64,000 nucleotides of DNA from Isoetes taiwanensis (GCA_021234155.1 JAJEKV010000053.1:8199424-8263423); one strand, 5' to 3'; positions 20,775 through 32,844 are shown, counted from the first letter of the stretch. The notes: a model not told the origin generated them from the letters alone. A program made the numbers and translations.

Positions 20775-23700
20775 ATGGGTAGTATCAAGAAAGGAAGAAG
20801 TAAAACTAAAGGTAAACTAAACAATTCATGTTTCGTGCACTATGCTTAAGTTCTGAATATAGCAAAATCTCATGTTGTAGGTGAAAAGAAGAATGTTATT
20901 GGGAAGGGGTTGCATTTACCATTCTCGGACATCCCAATTTTGAAACGGCACAAAAGATGCCTGCTGCTATCGATGTTGGAAGTCCATCCACATCTACATC
21001 ACCTTTGAGAATTGCAACAACTCATAAGCAATCGGTCAAGCGAGGATTTGGAGAGAGAGGGTATGTGGAAGGTAGGGTGATTACATTTCGATTACATTAA
21101 GATTGCATCTGTTTGTAGTTAGAGTTCACTAATGTTCAATATTTTTTGCGCAGAGGTTGTTTTCCAAAAAAGAGATCCCACTGTTGAAGCCGAGCCGCTA
21201 TTATTAGAGCAACTAGTAAGTGAAAGCCCGAAAGTAATTCTCTCTCCTTTTCGGGGTTTCTATTTTTTTTTTTTTTGTATTTTGAAACTTACGTTGGCGT
21301 GTTTACGAGATAAAAATTGCGAAGATGTTGGTGGCGACATTGAAAAGAAATTCTTTGTTGAAGTTCAAGTTGAGGAAAAGGCTTGTTCTTTGGCAGGTAC
21401 GTGTTTCTTTTTTTGTCTTGCTTTCAAAACATTAGAATGAAGCACTTTCTTGTCTTCAGAGACTTGCGACAATTCAAAGGAGCTAGATGATGTTGAAGAA
21501 GCCTTGGAGATTGCAGCCAAGGCAACGACTAAATTTATGGTCAAAGCTGATGCCAAAACAACTAAAAAAAAGAGAGTGCAAACGGAGCGAGGGACATCCA
21601 TTTGCAAAACGGTAATTGCTAGCTTACATTGACTTACTTATACTTCAGTAGCTTATTATATTTTACTCGTTTTGCAGGTCTAAACCACTGGAAACAGAGA
21701 TTGGAAGGTATCAATTTATGCTTTATTGTCATGGATCAATTGTTAATATGACACTAACATCTTGGATCTGACAACAGAAATGATGACAAGGATAAACTTA
21801 TGGAATTCACGCCATTCACGCCATTCAAGAACTGTCCGCCGGCTGAAATGAAAGTGGTTGCATCTGACATAGCAATTTTATGTGCAACTAACTCTAAAAT
21901 GAGTAGCCGCTTAGTGGATCTTTATGGCAGGTAATAACCTGGTTGTAACCGAGCTGTATTTGTTGCTATTCCTTGTCTCTAATGTTAATCTTAATCTAAT
22001 CCAGGTGCTTGTATGAGACATTGCCTTCGAAAGTGGAAGAGCAAAATCTTTTTTTTATCCTGCTTACAACTATATAAGGTTTAGAGAAGCTACCAGCAGC
22101 AAAAGAAAGGGTGAATCAGCTGAAGGATCACTGAATGTCATTGAAATAGTGAAATCAGGGATGAAGGGGATTGTGGTAGCTAAATGCCATCATATCCTTG
22201 CATCTATCCTTGAGAATGACCATTTTGTGCTGGCTGTTTTTACGCTCGCACCATCTGATTCCAAGATCCTACCTGCACCAGGAATTCACGTCTTGAATCC
22301 TCTTACAGGTTATGCGACGAACGAGAAAGCAATCAAAGGGTATGTAATACTTTAAGTTGTTGCTTTACTTTTCTTCGCTAATTCGGTCTGCTAAATTTCG
22401 TGATATGTAGGCTGCACACACAAATGTTAACCACATCGATCGGTCAAGTATCTAGAGGCGTCGATTTCATGAAGAGAAATAATGTTAATCGGATTCAGCA
22501 AGTAGAGGTGCCACAGCAGCCCGATTTAACATCATGTGGGTTGTATGTGATGGGATTTATGCACAAATATGTTGAAGCTCTTGTCTCTGGTAGAGATATG
22601 GAAGTAAGTTGTATGCCTTCCCTTGTATGTCTTGCATCTCATGTTCCTTTAAATATTTCTAACCTTATTTATGGATGTCACTGATTACATCTAAATGGTT
22701 CTCTCATGAATACATACATCCACGATGACAATTTCTAATAGATGCTTTGGTCATGCATTGTGATGCCAATCCGAAAGAACGTATCAGCTAGCAGTCCTCT
22801 GATGAGTCTGAGTATCTGATTTTGCAAGATGAACTATGTAACAGGCTTATATATATCTTTTGTTCACATTTGTGTTCACATTTCCTATCATAAGGAATGT
22901 GTAAATGACACTATGCTGAATAGTATACTATTGATAGTATACTTTATGACTATGTAAGTTTTTTTTTTTTTGAAGAAAAAAGATTTCTGATTTAAAGAAG
23001 CCTTGTACCCTTTTTGGTCAATCAAAACAATTACTTGATTGTTTCGACTGATATATTTTGTGACCTTGTACCACACCACACCCCTCCACCACACTTCACC
23101 ACCACCACCACACTCCACTACACCACATCACACCACAATCCACAACACCACACCACACCACACCACCACCCCCACCACCACCCCCACCACCACACACCAC
23201 ACCACCCCCCCCCCCACCACCACACTCCACCACCGCTCCACACTCCACCATTTGGTGTATGGTGTATGGTGTGTGGTGAATGGTGTGGTGTGTGGTGGGG
23301 AGTGTGGTGAATGGTGTGGTGTGTGGTGGGATGTGCTCGTTCTGGTGAATATGATAGTTGGTGTATGGTCTATGGTGTATGGTGTGTGGTGAATGGTGTG
23401 GTGTGTGGTGAATGGTGTGGTGTGTGGTGGGATGTGCTCGTTCTGGTGAATATGATAGTTGGTGTATGGTGTATGGTGTGTGGTGTGTGGTGTGTGGTGA
23501 ATGGTGTGGTGTGTGGTGGGGTGTGTGGTGAATGGTGTGGTGTGTGGTGGGATGTGCTCGTTCTAGTGAATATGATAGTGTGGGGCGGTATGGTGCATGG
23601 TTTGGTGTGGTATACACACCCTAACAGTTTAGTGTTCATTTCATGCAGATGGTATTGTTCAAGAGGTTTCTGGACCAACATCCAGAAATTTTTGGCAGAT

Positions 23701-23790
23701 GCTTCAGATGCTTCAAGATGCATTTAAAGAAAAATACTCTGAACATATTTTCCTATTGGCTGCTGGTTACCATATTTTGTTAGTGTGCAG
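20775..23790 (+). CDS. Ulp1-like (C48) cysteine protease, multi-exon
   Basis: At least nine exons can be read from GT-AG sites: donors at 20812 (AAAG|GTAAAC), 21213 (CTA|GTAAGT), 21397, 21610, 21930 and 22602 (GAA|GTAAGT), with matching CAG/TAG acceptors. The N-terminal exons are Lys/Glu-rich. The protease part has 'DHFVLAVF' (His at 22221), 'VLNPLTG' where Ulp1 enzymes normally have Asp, and 'VPQQPDLTSCGLYV' with the nucleophile Cys at 22535 and the oxyanion Gln. Such proteases remove SUMO-like proteins and are often carried by plant DNA transposons. The last exon (from about 23650) follows an intron filled by a minisatellite. A run of Ts at 22050 may break one exon. Confidence 0.6.
23085..23600. 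repeat. CCACC/TGGTG fold-back minisatellite
   Basis: About 23085-23250 is a C/A-rich CCACCACA-type array, and about 23250-23600 is its G/T-rich complement, so the two halves can pair. The right half has a higher-order unit of 100-120 bp marked by GATGTGCTCGTTCTGGTGAA at about 23331 and 23432, with a near copy at about 23552. The long open frames seen here are low-complexity artefacts. Confidence 0.9.
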
Positions 23791-24447
23791 ATCATAAATT
23801 CTGCACCTTGAAATTCCTTGTTGGCTTTAATGTTTGTTTTGGTATACTATTTCAGTAATTGTACTTTGCATTTTATAATTAATGACAAAAACTGTCATTA
23901 ACTTGAGTTGCACCAAAAACTTGAGTTGCAAACTAAGTACCAAGCATGTTTCTTATATCTATACAGAAAAGGATAGAAATAGTTCAGTTAACTAAAAGAA
24001 CAGTGGAAACTCAGAGAACAGTTAAAGCAAAAAAAATAGTCACAACAGCTGTAGAGAAGAGGAGTTCTGTCATTAATGAAAAAGCTTTACAAAAAATGGA
24101 GTCACAAGGACTATTGCAAAACAAGTTCTGTATTTAATTAAAAAGCTTTACAAAGAATAGTCACAAGGACTATTGCCAAAAAAATTGAAACCAGGGATTA
24201 CAAAAAACAAGGCTTGATCTTCAGGCCATCTTCAGCTCTATATGAAGGTCGTCCTCCATGGCATACGGGTATGTTTTTACTTAACCTACCCAACTTTTAG
24301 GAGTTCCAGCACCTTGTTAGCACCTTTATTAGCGAACACGAACGGGCGCTGACGGGTACTGACGGGCGGGTACTGACGGGTTATTCATTTCTCACGGCAA
24401 ATCATTCCCTCTCTGATTCAAGGAATCATGAGCTTCGATTTTCGCGC

Positions 24448-24454
24448 TATAAAC
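24448..24454 (+). promoter_or_regulatory. TATA box of second RING-like gene
   Basis: TATAAAC lies 96 bp upstream of the ATG at 24544, a typical plant spacing for a short leader. GACGGGTACT-type tandem units precede it at about 24350-24380. Confidence 0.4.
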
Positions 24455-24543
24455 CTTTCTCTTGCACTCCGGCAATCGACCGAACAATTTTTGGAGTAGT
24501 AACCCAGCTCTGTTTTTTTCTTGCACAATTCGAGGTCGCTACC

Positions 24544-26128
24544 ATGAGTTCTACGCCTGTGGCAGAGGTACTCACATTACTTTTTTTTCCTTTGATCAGA
24601 AAAGTTTGTTTTTCTTTGTGCTCAGTTCTTTTTTCCTTTGTTCAGAAATCTTGTTTGTGCTTATTTTTTTATTGTTTTTTACTTTTTCAGCTGAAGCCTG
24701 CAAGAACACAATATGAATTTGCTGAGTTTAGGAATGTGGAGTGTGAAGGAAGGAAACCGAGTCAAATCAAGTCACATGAGGTATCAGTTCTTTGAGTTTT
24801 GTCCGTTTTTCAGGTACCACTAAGGTCAGGGAAGATAAATGTGAAAGAGATCAAGCCGGCTTTTGAGCAGAAGTTCAATGATCTGCTTCGAAGAGTTTAC
24901 CAGAATGGCCCTACTAATAATGAAGTTAGGACATGATTTGCAAGGGCATTTGTATGGCGAACACCCCCAAAGCTTTGGCTGATCGAGGAAAATTATAAGG
25001 TGAATTGGGCATCTTTGGTGCTTGATTCTCATAGATATTCTATAGTTCACAAAAGTAAGGAAGAAGTTAAGCTGTTTTGATGTTAACTTGAATGTAATTA
25101 TGAATCACATTAGAAGTCTTTCAGCTATGAGTAAGAAAAGTGAAGAAGATATAACTACAAAAAAGCGACTTTGTTAAGGCTAGAAGGAGCTATGAACTGT
25201 CTTTGATGCTACATGCAAGTTTGTTATACACACGGATATCCGAGAAGAAAAAAAGCTATTAAGCTTTACGGTCTTTGATTTACCTAACAATTCGGCTTTG
25301 GTGGAGTATTTGAAGAAGGAGGAAGAAAAAAATCGATGGCCATGCTTTACGCCACCATTGGGAGTGCTAGTATATAAAAGCGAAGTTGAAGGAGGAAATA
25401 ACGCGTCTTTGGAAGTTAATATAGAAGCTTATGGTCATAGGATGACTTTTCGGCATGCAAAGTGCAAACATATTACCGCTTGCTGCGGTTTGCTCATCGA
25501 GGTAAGAAGGTTTTGAATGTTCATATGGGTATTTATGATCACTTTTGTAGATCGGTTTTTGAAAAGATGTGAAGGTTGTGGTTTATCGTTTAGCTCAGAT
25601 TATAGTTTTCTTATCAAGTTATCATGTGACCATAAGTTCCATGTGTGTTGCTTTGGTTCTGTTTTGGACACTATGCATTGTACAGTGGCAGGTTGTGGCA
25701 TAGAAGTACCAGAGAAGCTACAAGAAGAACTTGGCTACTTCAAGTCAGATGAACATGAAATATCGAGGAGAATGAATCTTGATTCAGGATGTGAAAGTGA
25801 CAAAGGTTAAGAAAAAAACACATGTGAAGGTTGAGAAATTTGAGGATTCTAATTCGATTCAACCGAGTATGCAAAACCTATGGCTACAAATTTTGTTGCC
25901 AAGAGGAAAGGTAAGAAGAAGATTCTTAGGAGCAGCAAGAAAGCAAGACCTGGTCCACCAAGTCTTAAAAAAGTGGTGGATCCTGAACATGAGATCCCAG
26001 CAAGTTCTGTGCCAACTGTTAGTGATGATGTTATTCCTACCCCTGTGAAGTCACCTGTGGATTCAGATATTCAATCTGAGGAGGAAGGTCTTACTCTTGC
26101 ACAGAAGTTCATAAAGAAATTTGGATAA
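24544..26128 (+). pseudogene. second RING-like protein gene, damaged
   Basis: Exon 1 (MSSTPVAE, donor at 24568), exon 2 and exon 3 join in phase 0 at good GT-AG sites. Exon 3 contains an in-frame TGA near 24937, and later sequence needs frame changes. A RING-type set lies at 25567-25730: CEGCGL, CDHKFHVCC and CTVAGC. The last part (25880-26128) is a Lys/Pro/Ser-rich tail ending 'FIKKFG'. It is on the same strand as the Ulp1-like gene and convergent with the transposase. Its function is not known. Confidence 0.45.
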
Positions 26129-26439
26129 GGAATTATTAAAGGATTTGCAGGTTTGAAAGATCCTCAGGTCTGAAGTTTGAAGCTTGTTTATATTTTGTTA
26201 TGTTTCGGCTGATCCAAGTATGTACTTATATTAAGTATGAACTTTTGAAGGCATGTAACTTTTTGTAACTTTTTGAAGGCATGTAACTTTTTTACATGTA
26301 AGATACTGATATTAAGTATGAACTTTTTTGAAGGCATGTAAGTTTCCACATTTATGGTACCGGTTCGTTTTATGCAATCTGCAAATGAATGTTGTATATG
26401 ATTGATTGTTTGGTAAGGGATTAACTTCACAATTATGCC

Positions 26440-26900
26440 AATTCATATCTGCAAATATGAATACAATCTGCAAATATGAATACAATCTGCAAATATGAAT
26501 ACAATTATGAATCTGCAAATATGAATATGAATCTGCAAATATGAATATGGTAAGGGATTAACTATACAATTATGCCAATTCATATCTGCAATCTGCAAAT
26601 GAATGAGAACCATAATTCATTTGAATATACTACAATGTTTTATATGATTTCATTATCAAATGAATGTGTACATATGAATACAACAATGCAATCGCAATGC
26701 AAATATGAATACAATCTGCAATATGCAATCTGAATATACTACAATGTTGTATATGATTTCATTATATGAATGTGTATATATGAATACAATCTGCAATCTG
26801 CAATCTGCAAATATGATATACAATCTGCAAATATGAATACAATCTGCAAATATGAATACAATCTGCAATCTGCAATCTGAATATACTACAAAGTTGTATA
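26440..26900. repeat. ATCTGCAAATATGAATACA-type tandem array
   Basis: Irregular repeats of about 19 bp built on AATCTGCAAATATGAATAC are mixed with a larger unit carrying TACTACAATGTTGTATATGA. The array lies between the convergent RING-like and transposase genes. No coding value. Confidence 0.85.
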
Positions 26901-26969
26901 TGATTTCATTATCAAATGAATGTACTCTTTCTGCAGCAACTTGGTGCAGCCTTATCATCATCAATTATG

Positions 26970-29900
26970 CTATTCAGCATATAGACTACTCTTGTACTCC
27001 AAAACTCGGTCCAGAAGATGATCATGAACATCCATTGGAAGTTCATATGTGTTATCATTTGCATGTAACATATCAAAACAACATGACATGACCAAGTGGC
27101 TATATGCATGGCATTCGGGTGCATCCTCAAGCAATTCATATTGATTTCCTCCCATGAACTTGTAATACTTGCCTGACAGAACCACTTCTCTTCTTGCAAA
27201 TTTAGCACCCCATGCATCTTTAAATGCCTTTTCCACAATGTGCTTAGGTTTAGTGCATCGGATAATATAAAAGTCCACTTTTTCTTTGTTGTTGGCCTCA
27301 GATGGTACTGCAAAATTATCCCCAACATCAACTACATCAGATACCCATTCATGATCCCCTTCATAGATAGGACCCTGCAGAGTTTCCAGCACCTCTTCAA
27401 CACCAGGACTTAGTTCAGAATAAACCCAAGATCCTATTCTGCTTTTGTTTATGCACTTCCCATACTTTCACGCCTTGTGATGGTGACGACAAAAAGCAAC
27501 TGAAATCCATATGAGCTACGAGTAGGGTCATTGGCATGAACAGCCTGATACAATGGAACTTTCTTGATCCTGTTAATGTCTTACAATCATGGCTATCACT
27601 CCTATCAACATCATTGATAGTTATCTCCCAAAAAAACCTGTAAAAAATAATGTTCAATATTGTTTTAAACACAACTAATTTCCATACTAGCACCATACCT
27701 ATATTTTTCCTCTCCTTCTATCTCACAATCTGATTTAAAATGTGAAATGCAAAACACAACTACATCATGTGCATTCCTTAGTGGTACTGAATTCCTCTTC
27801 AACATCTCATGTGTGAGTGCTCTTTTTATTACAGCTCCAGCACCATCATGTTCACCTGCATTTGTTCATTACAAAAATCTAAAGAACAAAAAAAGCAAAG
27901 ATAAAACAATAGAGTAAAGTTGAAGTATTTACCTTTGCCATGATATGATGCAAAGAAGTTCGGTTTATTGGTATTCTGTTTTTTTTTGAAAGAATCGCCA
28001 AGGAAGTAGAACATCCTTGCACCTTTAAATTGATGGGAACAACCATCAGACCACATGACATGATTCTTGTAGTTGACACCTCTATCAACAAGAAAAATAG
28101 CATGTTTCTGCAAGCAATGTTGAACAAACAGAACATCATGTTCTCTGTCATCACTTATATAGAAATGTGTTTCCTTAACGATCTTTCTTTCTTGCTCTGT
28201 AGAATTGGTAGCATGCCTATAAGTGATATGCACCAAAATGGTGCATTGGTCATTCCTCCAATGCAGGCTTTGTATTTCTTGTTGAATTTTGAAGGTATAG
28301 TTCTCTGCAAAGTCAATGACTGAAACTATAGTGTCCTTTGGAAAGGTTGCCAAGCACTCCCTGAACTGTTTTGCTTGCCATCTTGCTTCATAATTATGAG
28401 GAATAAAAGCATTAAGAAAGGTGTCACCAAATTTGAATAACTCTGGTACTGGTGTTTTCTTGTACACAAGCTTGTTGACGGGTTTGGGAGCTTCTTTGTA
28501 AATGACAATAAACACATGTCATTACCACCTTCTTGGAATAAGCAATTCATTAGCAGTATAGTACCTTCTTAGTAGCTATTGAAACTTCTTTCTGACCAGG
28601 CTGCTCAACAACAGTTTGCTTACCAATTCTCTTTGCGGTCTTCAAAGGAATCGCTATTCTTTGCACTTTTCTTCTTCACATTTTTCACCTTCTCTGAGCC
28701 TTAACGGGTTCTTCAACTATGTTTACGCCCCCATAATAACTATTTCTATAAGAATGGCAATTGTTCTTAGTTGATTATAAATGTGCAAAATGTTACCTTG
28801 TCGTCATAAACTGTCATATAAGAAAACAGTTTCAATTCATGTACATTTCACAAGAGCGTGTCAAGAACATGTGCATCACCTTAACAAATGTCTTCCACTC
28901 TACTTGATGGTCCAACTTGTAATCTCTTTCTTGTGGACAAGTTGGGATCTTTTTGTTCCACATGTTTTGCATTTCATGTGCTTGACGGTTATGTTGATGC
29001 CACTCTTCCGAATCATCCTTAGAACATACCATAGCTCTCCAAAGCTCGGAGGTTGAAGTGTATGTAAATATACACGCATTGCAAGTCGGTCTGGACCACA
29101 TAAATCACAATTGCATGTGCAATTGGTACCATGAATGTTACGATCTAGTCTTACTTTGTTTATGGCGGTCTCACAAAGTCAATTCTCAAATGATAGATCT
29201 GGCTGACAAGTTTCTCTATCTTTTACCTTCCTCACATATGGAGGTTTTGAGCATGGAATGCTGAAAATGATATTTGAAATTCGGATATTGTTTTACAAAG
29301 CGTTGGTAAAAACTACACTGAGAAGCGACAAAGATGACATGTCGTGATATTAAAACTTTTCATCATTGTAACAATTTTCTTAAGAATTACCTGGGTCTCC
29401 TCAAGAAAGTGAAGTGCATGCAAGATCTTCTTTCCTGATGAGGCTTTAATCTTGATGACATGCTTCTTACATGGAGAAACCCTTGTGTTGTACCTCCAAA
29501 AGTCAACAACTAGTTTTCTCTCATTGTAAGATAGTTTGTCACATCTAATCTTATTCTTGAACATAGACCATGGTCCATCACCATGTTCAGCACATACTCT
29601 CCTTCTTCGGGTAGGTTGTAACAATCTTTCTGTTCAAGCATAGAGTTCTAGAGAATGCTGATTTGTTGATGTCACTATTGACAGCATAAACCATGGCAGC
29701 ATTTCTTGCCCTCCTAATATCTGTTTTCTTCTCATTCTTATGAGCTGCAAAAGATTTTTTTAAATTTTCTACAATACTCTTCAATACAAACTCTTCCTTC
29801 TTTGCTTGGAGCGACAAGTTCGGGAAGCTTTCACTTTTGCTTTTGATTGAAGTATCTCCTTTCTATCTTTAAAATTTGCACTTTGAAGAACCTTTTTTAC

Positions 29901-30692
29901 CTTGAGTGCAACTCTTTTTGATAACCTTCTCTTTTTCCATGTGCTGAGATCTCCTTGTAGTAAGGCTTCTTCATCTGCTGCAAGCTCTCTTTCCCTTTTA
30001 AGACTCCTCTCCTTTCTCCTTAACTCAGCTCTATACCTTCTAAAAGCATCACCATCTGCAAAATATTTTTGAAGTTCAATATTAGAGAAATCTTTCAGGT
30101 TCGAGTAAATTGCTAAACTTACTTACCTTCAAAACAAGGTTCTTCATGACATTGGGTTTCTTGAGTGCTTTGTTGGCGCCAACCTTCATAATCTTCAAAG
30201 TCTTGGGGAAAAGAATCTAAAAATGGATAAGAAATAAAATTACTTAAATTAAGTAAAAAGATTGAAAGAAAAGAAAAAGACTTGGAAATTACCTTGGAAA
30301 CAAGGCTGCAAAACTTCGTGACATTCATTGCCTTCAGGTAATTGCGCATTTGATTCAATTTGTTCATAAGGTTCGGGAAAAGATTCTAAACATGAAAGCA
30401 GTTCATCAAAACAACCAACACCAACAAATTAGGAGAGCAGTTCCCAACAACTATGAAGTAAATTAGTACACGGATGTATGGGATGCATTTGTAGCGAGTG
30501 TGGATCTCTTGTTCTGCATCTTGATTCACAAATAAGTTGCTTATCATTCAAATTGTGTATATTTTGCTTGTCAGCACCAAATAATATGTAATGAATTATG
30601 AGTATCAGTTACCATGCTGCAATTCTTGCACAAATTCGCTTGTATTTATCAGGAAATGGAATCTTCAATTGCGATTCTTTGAGAAATTGCAT
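26970..30692 (-). CDS. DDE-type transposase, intron-containing (E1)
   Basis: Exon 1 runs 30692-30613 (MQFLKESQLK.., donor at 30612). Two similar acidic exons follow (about 30390-30294 and 30215-30126), then basic exons (30060-29320), a core exon (28515-27829) and C-terminal exons (27700-26970). Core motifs: 'VIDFAENY' (first Asp), 'HITYRH', 'YISDD..HD', 'WSDGCSHQFKG' (second Asp) and 'HGKG' before a third acidic position. 'DFWRYNTRVSP' lies upstream. The C-terminal exon has 'VGDNFAV..' and 'SGKYY'. The set matches a widespread eukaryotic transposase type with DxxENY/SDG/HGKG motifs whose superfamily name I cannot give with certainty. At least one frame change near 29820 suggests damage. A diverged copy is at 33.4-37.1 kb. 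Confidence 0.6.
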
Positions 30693-30925
30693 CAACAATT
30701 CGAGAACAAATGGCGAGAAGTTTTCACCCCTGTTCACGAAAAAAATTGAAGGCTAGATAGCGGTTTGTCCACATCAAAATTAACATGTGTCTTGCACCAC
30801 GGATGCACAAAATGCCTCTCTGCGCCATAGCGAGGCGGAGAAAATTAGCAAACAAAGAAACTCATGAAATTATTGCGTGGGCCGGTACCAAAACCGCCAA
30901 ATCTAATTTTAAAATTCATTTTGCA

Positions 30926-31441
30926 TCAGCGGTCACAACCTCGGATCAGAAGACGGCCGCGGATTAAGCGGCACCACGGATTCTTTGAAGTGGCAAATTC
31001 CGGTGCCGGATCGACCAACGAAATTTGGCCAAGAGAAAAAATGGCAGCGTGAAGGCCTTTGACGTGCGGCGAAAATGTAATGTGACGGGTCCAGCACTCA
31101 ACCAGCACATGCGTCGCCCACACTAGAGATTGAGTATGTAAATAAAAAACACACCCATACATCTTCATTTTGAGGAGTCGCTCCTCGTCGAGGTAAGCCT
31201 CATGCACCCACTCGATCACCCTCAACGAAGCGACAGCCTGATGATCCATGATGAGCTTCTCCACCTCTGGTGGAGTGAACTTCGCCCTGACTGTAACCGG
31301 GTGGCCTCCGGAGGAAGACACAGATTCTCCGGAGGAAGACACGGATCCTCCGGAGGAAGAGGAGGACCGTGCTGGCAGGGGCAGAGCAGGCACAATGGCC
31401 GGGATAGTGTTCCTGCAGAGTGTGGTCTTGAACTTGGCCAT
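30926..31441 (-). CDS. hypothetical protein with Ser/Gly repeats
   Basis: This is 171 codons from ATG 31441. An N-terminal Ala/Pro stretch is followed by three 7-residue SSSGGSV-type repeats (DNA period 21 bp, about 31306-31368) and then a folded-looking part with 'FTPPEVEKLIMDH'. It lies divergent from nothing obvious and upstream of the transposase on the same strand. I do not recognise the family. It may be another gene of the same element or a gag fragment. Confidence 0.35.
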   Translation of the reverse strand: MAKFKTTLCRNTIPAIVPALPLPARSSSSSGGSVSSSGESVSSSGGHPVTVRAKFTPPEVEKLIMDHQAVASLRVIEWVHEAYLDEERLLKMKMYGCVFYLHTQSLVWATHVLVECWTRHITFSPHVKGLHAAIFSLGQISLVDPAPEFATSKNPWCRLIRGRLLIRGCDR

Positions 31442-31744
31442 GGCGGAAGTGAAGGAGATGGACGGAATGGGGAAGGAGTGAAGGAGATGGTGGAATAGAC
31501 GATGGGGACGGAATGAAGCTGCAGGGCAGAATTTTGGGAATAAAAGGGATGTTTGCTTGCATACGATTTTGTTTTGGGAATTAGGCAGAAGAGGAAAGGG
31601 ATGTATCCATGCATACGATTTCACACCTCGGGAGCCGATCCACCCACCTCAATATTTTTGCAAATGTAAAATGTATAGGTTGAACCATATTATGAGACCA
31701 ATTGCTTGGTATGCAGTTAACACAACCCTAACACAAAGTTAGCA

Positions 31745-31791
31745 ATATCCCACATGCATATATCACGAAAATCGTGCGCATATATAAATAG
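31745..31791 (+). promoter_or_regulatory. TATA box with ATATCCCACATGCAT motif
   Basis: ATATCCCACATGCAT (31745-31759) is followed by a CACGA/TCGTG hairpin and TATATAAATAG (31781-31791). The same 15-mer stands near TATA boxes at 11708 and 12116 and recurs without one at 31939. No gene obviously follows within 1 kb, and the stretch 31442-32085 otherwise holds nothing I recognise. Confidence 0.35.
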
Positions 31792-32085
31792 GGTTTTGCT
31801 GCTTCATTGATAAGTGTGGATAGAGATTAGATGTTGAAAAGTTATGGCTCATTTGGCTTGTAATCTTGATTCTGAGGGGCGGTCATAACCTTGCCCAAGA
31901 TGTAATCCTAGTCCACCCTTTTTTAGTAATGGGCTCAAATATCCCACATGCATTCAATGTTCCACATGTTACCAAATCAACAATTGCCAAATCAACAAAT
32001 GCCAAATGAATGGATTATGTTAAGGCATATTGTGTACCTATGCATATTGTGTTTGGTAAAGCGTGAGTCAACAATATAGAGATAA

Positions 32086-32405
32086 CAAGGAATATTCCTT
32101 ATTACCTTGAAAGGAATATTCCTTATTGCATTGAAAGGAATATTCCTTAGCGCCTAGTTATCAGGAATATTCCTTATTACCTTCAAAGGAATATTCTTTA
32201 GTTTGTTTAAGTGCACCCATAGTTACAAGGAATATTCCTATTACCTTGAAAGGAATATTCCTTTTTGCATTGAAAGGAATATTCCTTAGTGCCTAGTTAT
32301 CAAGAATATTCCTTATTACCTTCAAAGGAATATTCTTTAGTTTATTTAAGTGCACCCAAAGTTACAAGGAATATTCCTTATTACATTGAAAGGAATATTC
32401 CTCAT
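32086..32405. repeat. GGAATATTCC palindrome array
   Basis: Twelve copies of the AAGGAATATTCCTT-type palindrome lie in a higher-order unit of about 140 bp (starts near 32086, 32226 and 32365). Most are perfect; several carry AGAATATTCT-type changes at the same place in each unit. Each palindrome is also an nGAAnnTTCn dyad, the half-form of a heat-shock element. Confidence 0.9.
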
Positions 32406-32844
32406 TGAGTATAGCCCTTTCATTTGAGCTAGGCTTGTGGGATATATGCCAGCATCAACCATTGGCCAATTGGGTCAGAAAAAGAGGACAGTGGGAAAGG
32501 TTTTGAGAAAAGGATGTTGAACAAATCATTGGCACAAATCATTGGTTAAGGAACAAATCATTGGCCTGGTACGAGCCATATCGTAAAAGCAGGGGAGAAG
32601 GGAATAGCGGGGATAAAAATTCCTTTTTACCTGTGGTGACTGGTTGATTCCGATGGCGGGAGGAGATCGAACGACTAGATCACAATCCATATCCCCAATT
32701 CAAATGCAAACTCACCTGGCGCACCGATTCTTGAGGAGATCAATGCCGAACAGGGAAACCAATTGAACAAAATCAAACGGAGAGGCAGTCACGAGTTCAG
32801 AGGTACTCCTATTCTTAAACATGCTTTTGTTCCTAATCTAACAA

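Noticed and set aside
22799-22830. CTGATGAGTC resembling a hammerhead ribozyme core
   Set aside because: Penelope-like elements can carry hammerheads, but no matching stem II and GAAA core follows, and the site lies in a protease gene intron region, not in a PLE.
23014-23727. Thr/His/Pro-rich and Val/Trp/Cys-rich frames up to 173 codons
   Set aside because: Direct translation of the CCACC/TGGTG minisatellite in several frames; no domain and no start context.
32086-32405. CRISPR array
   Set aside because: The repeats are 10-14-bp palindromes with repeated, not unique, spacers in a eukaryotic context; no cas genes.
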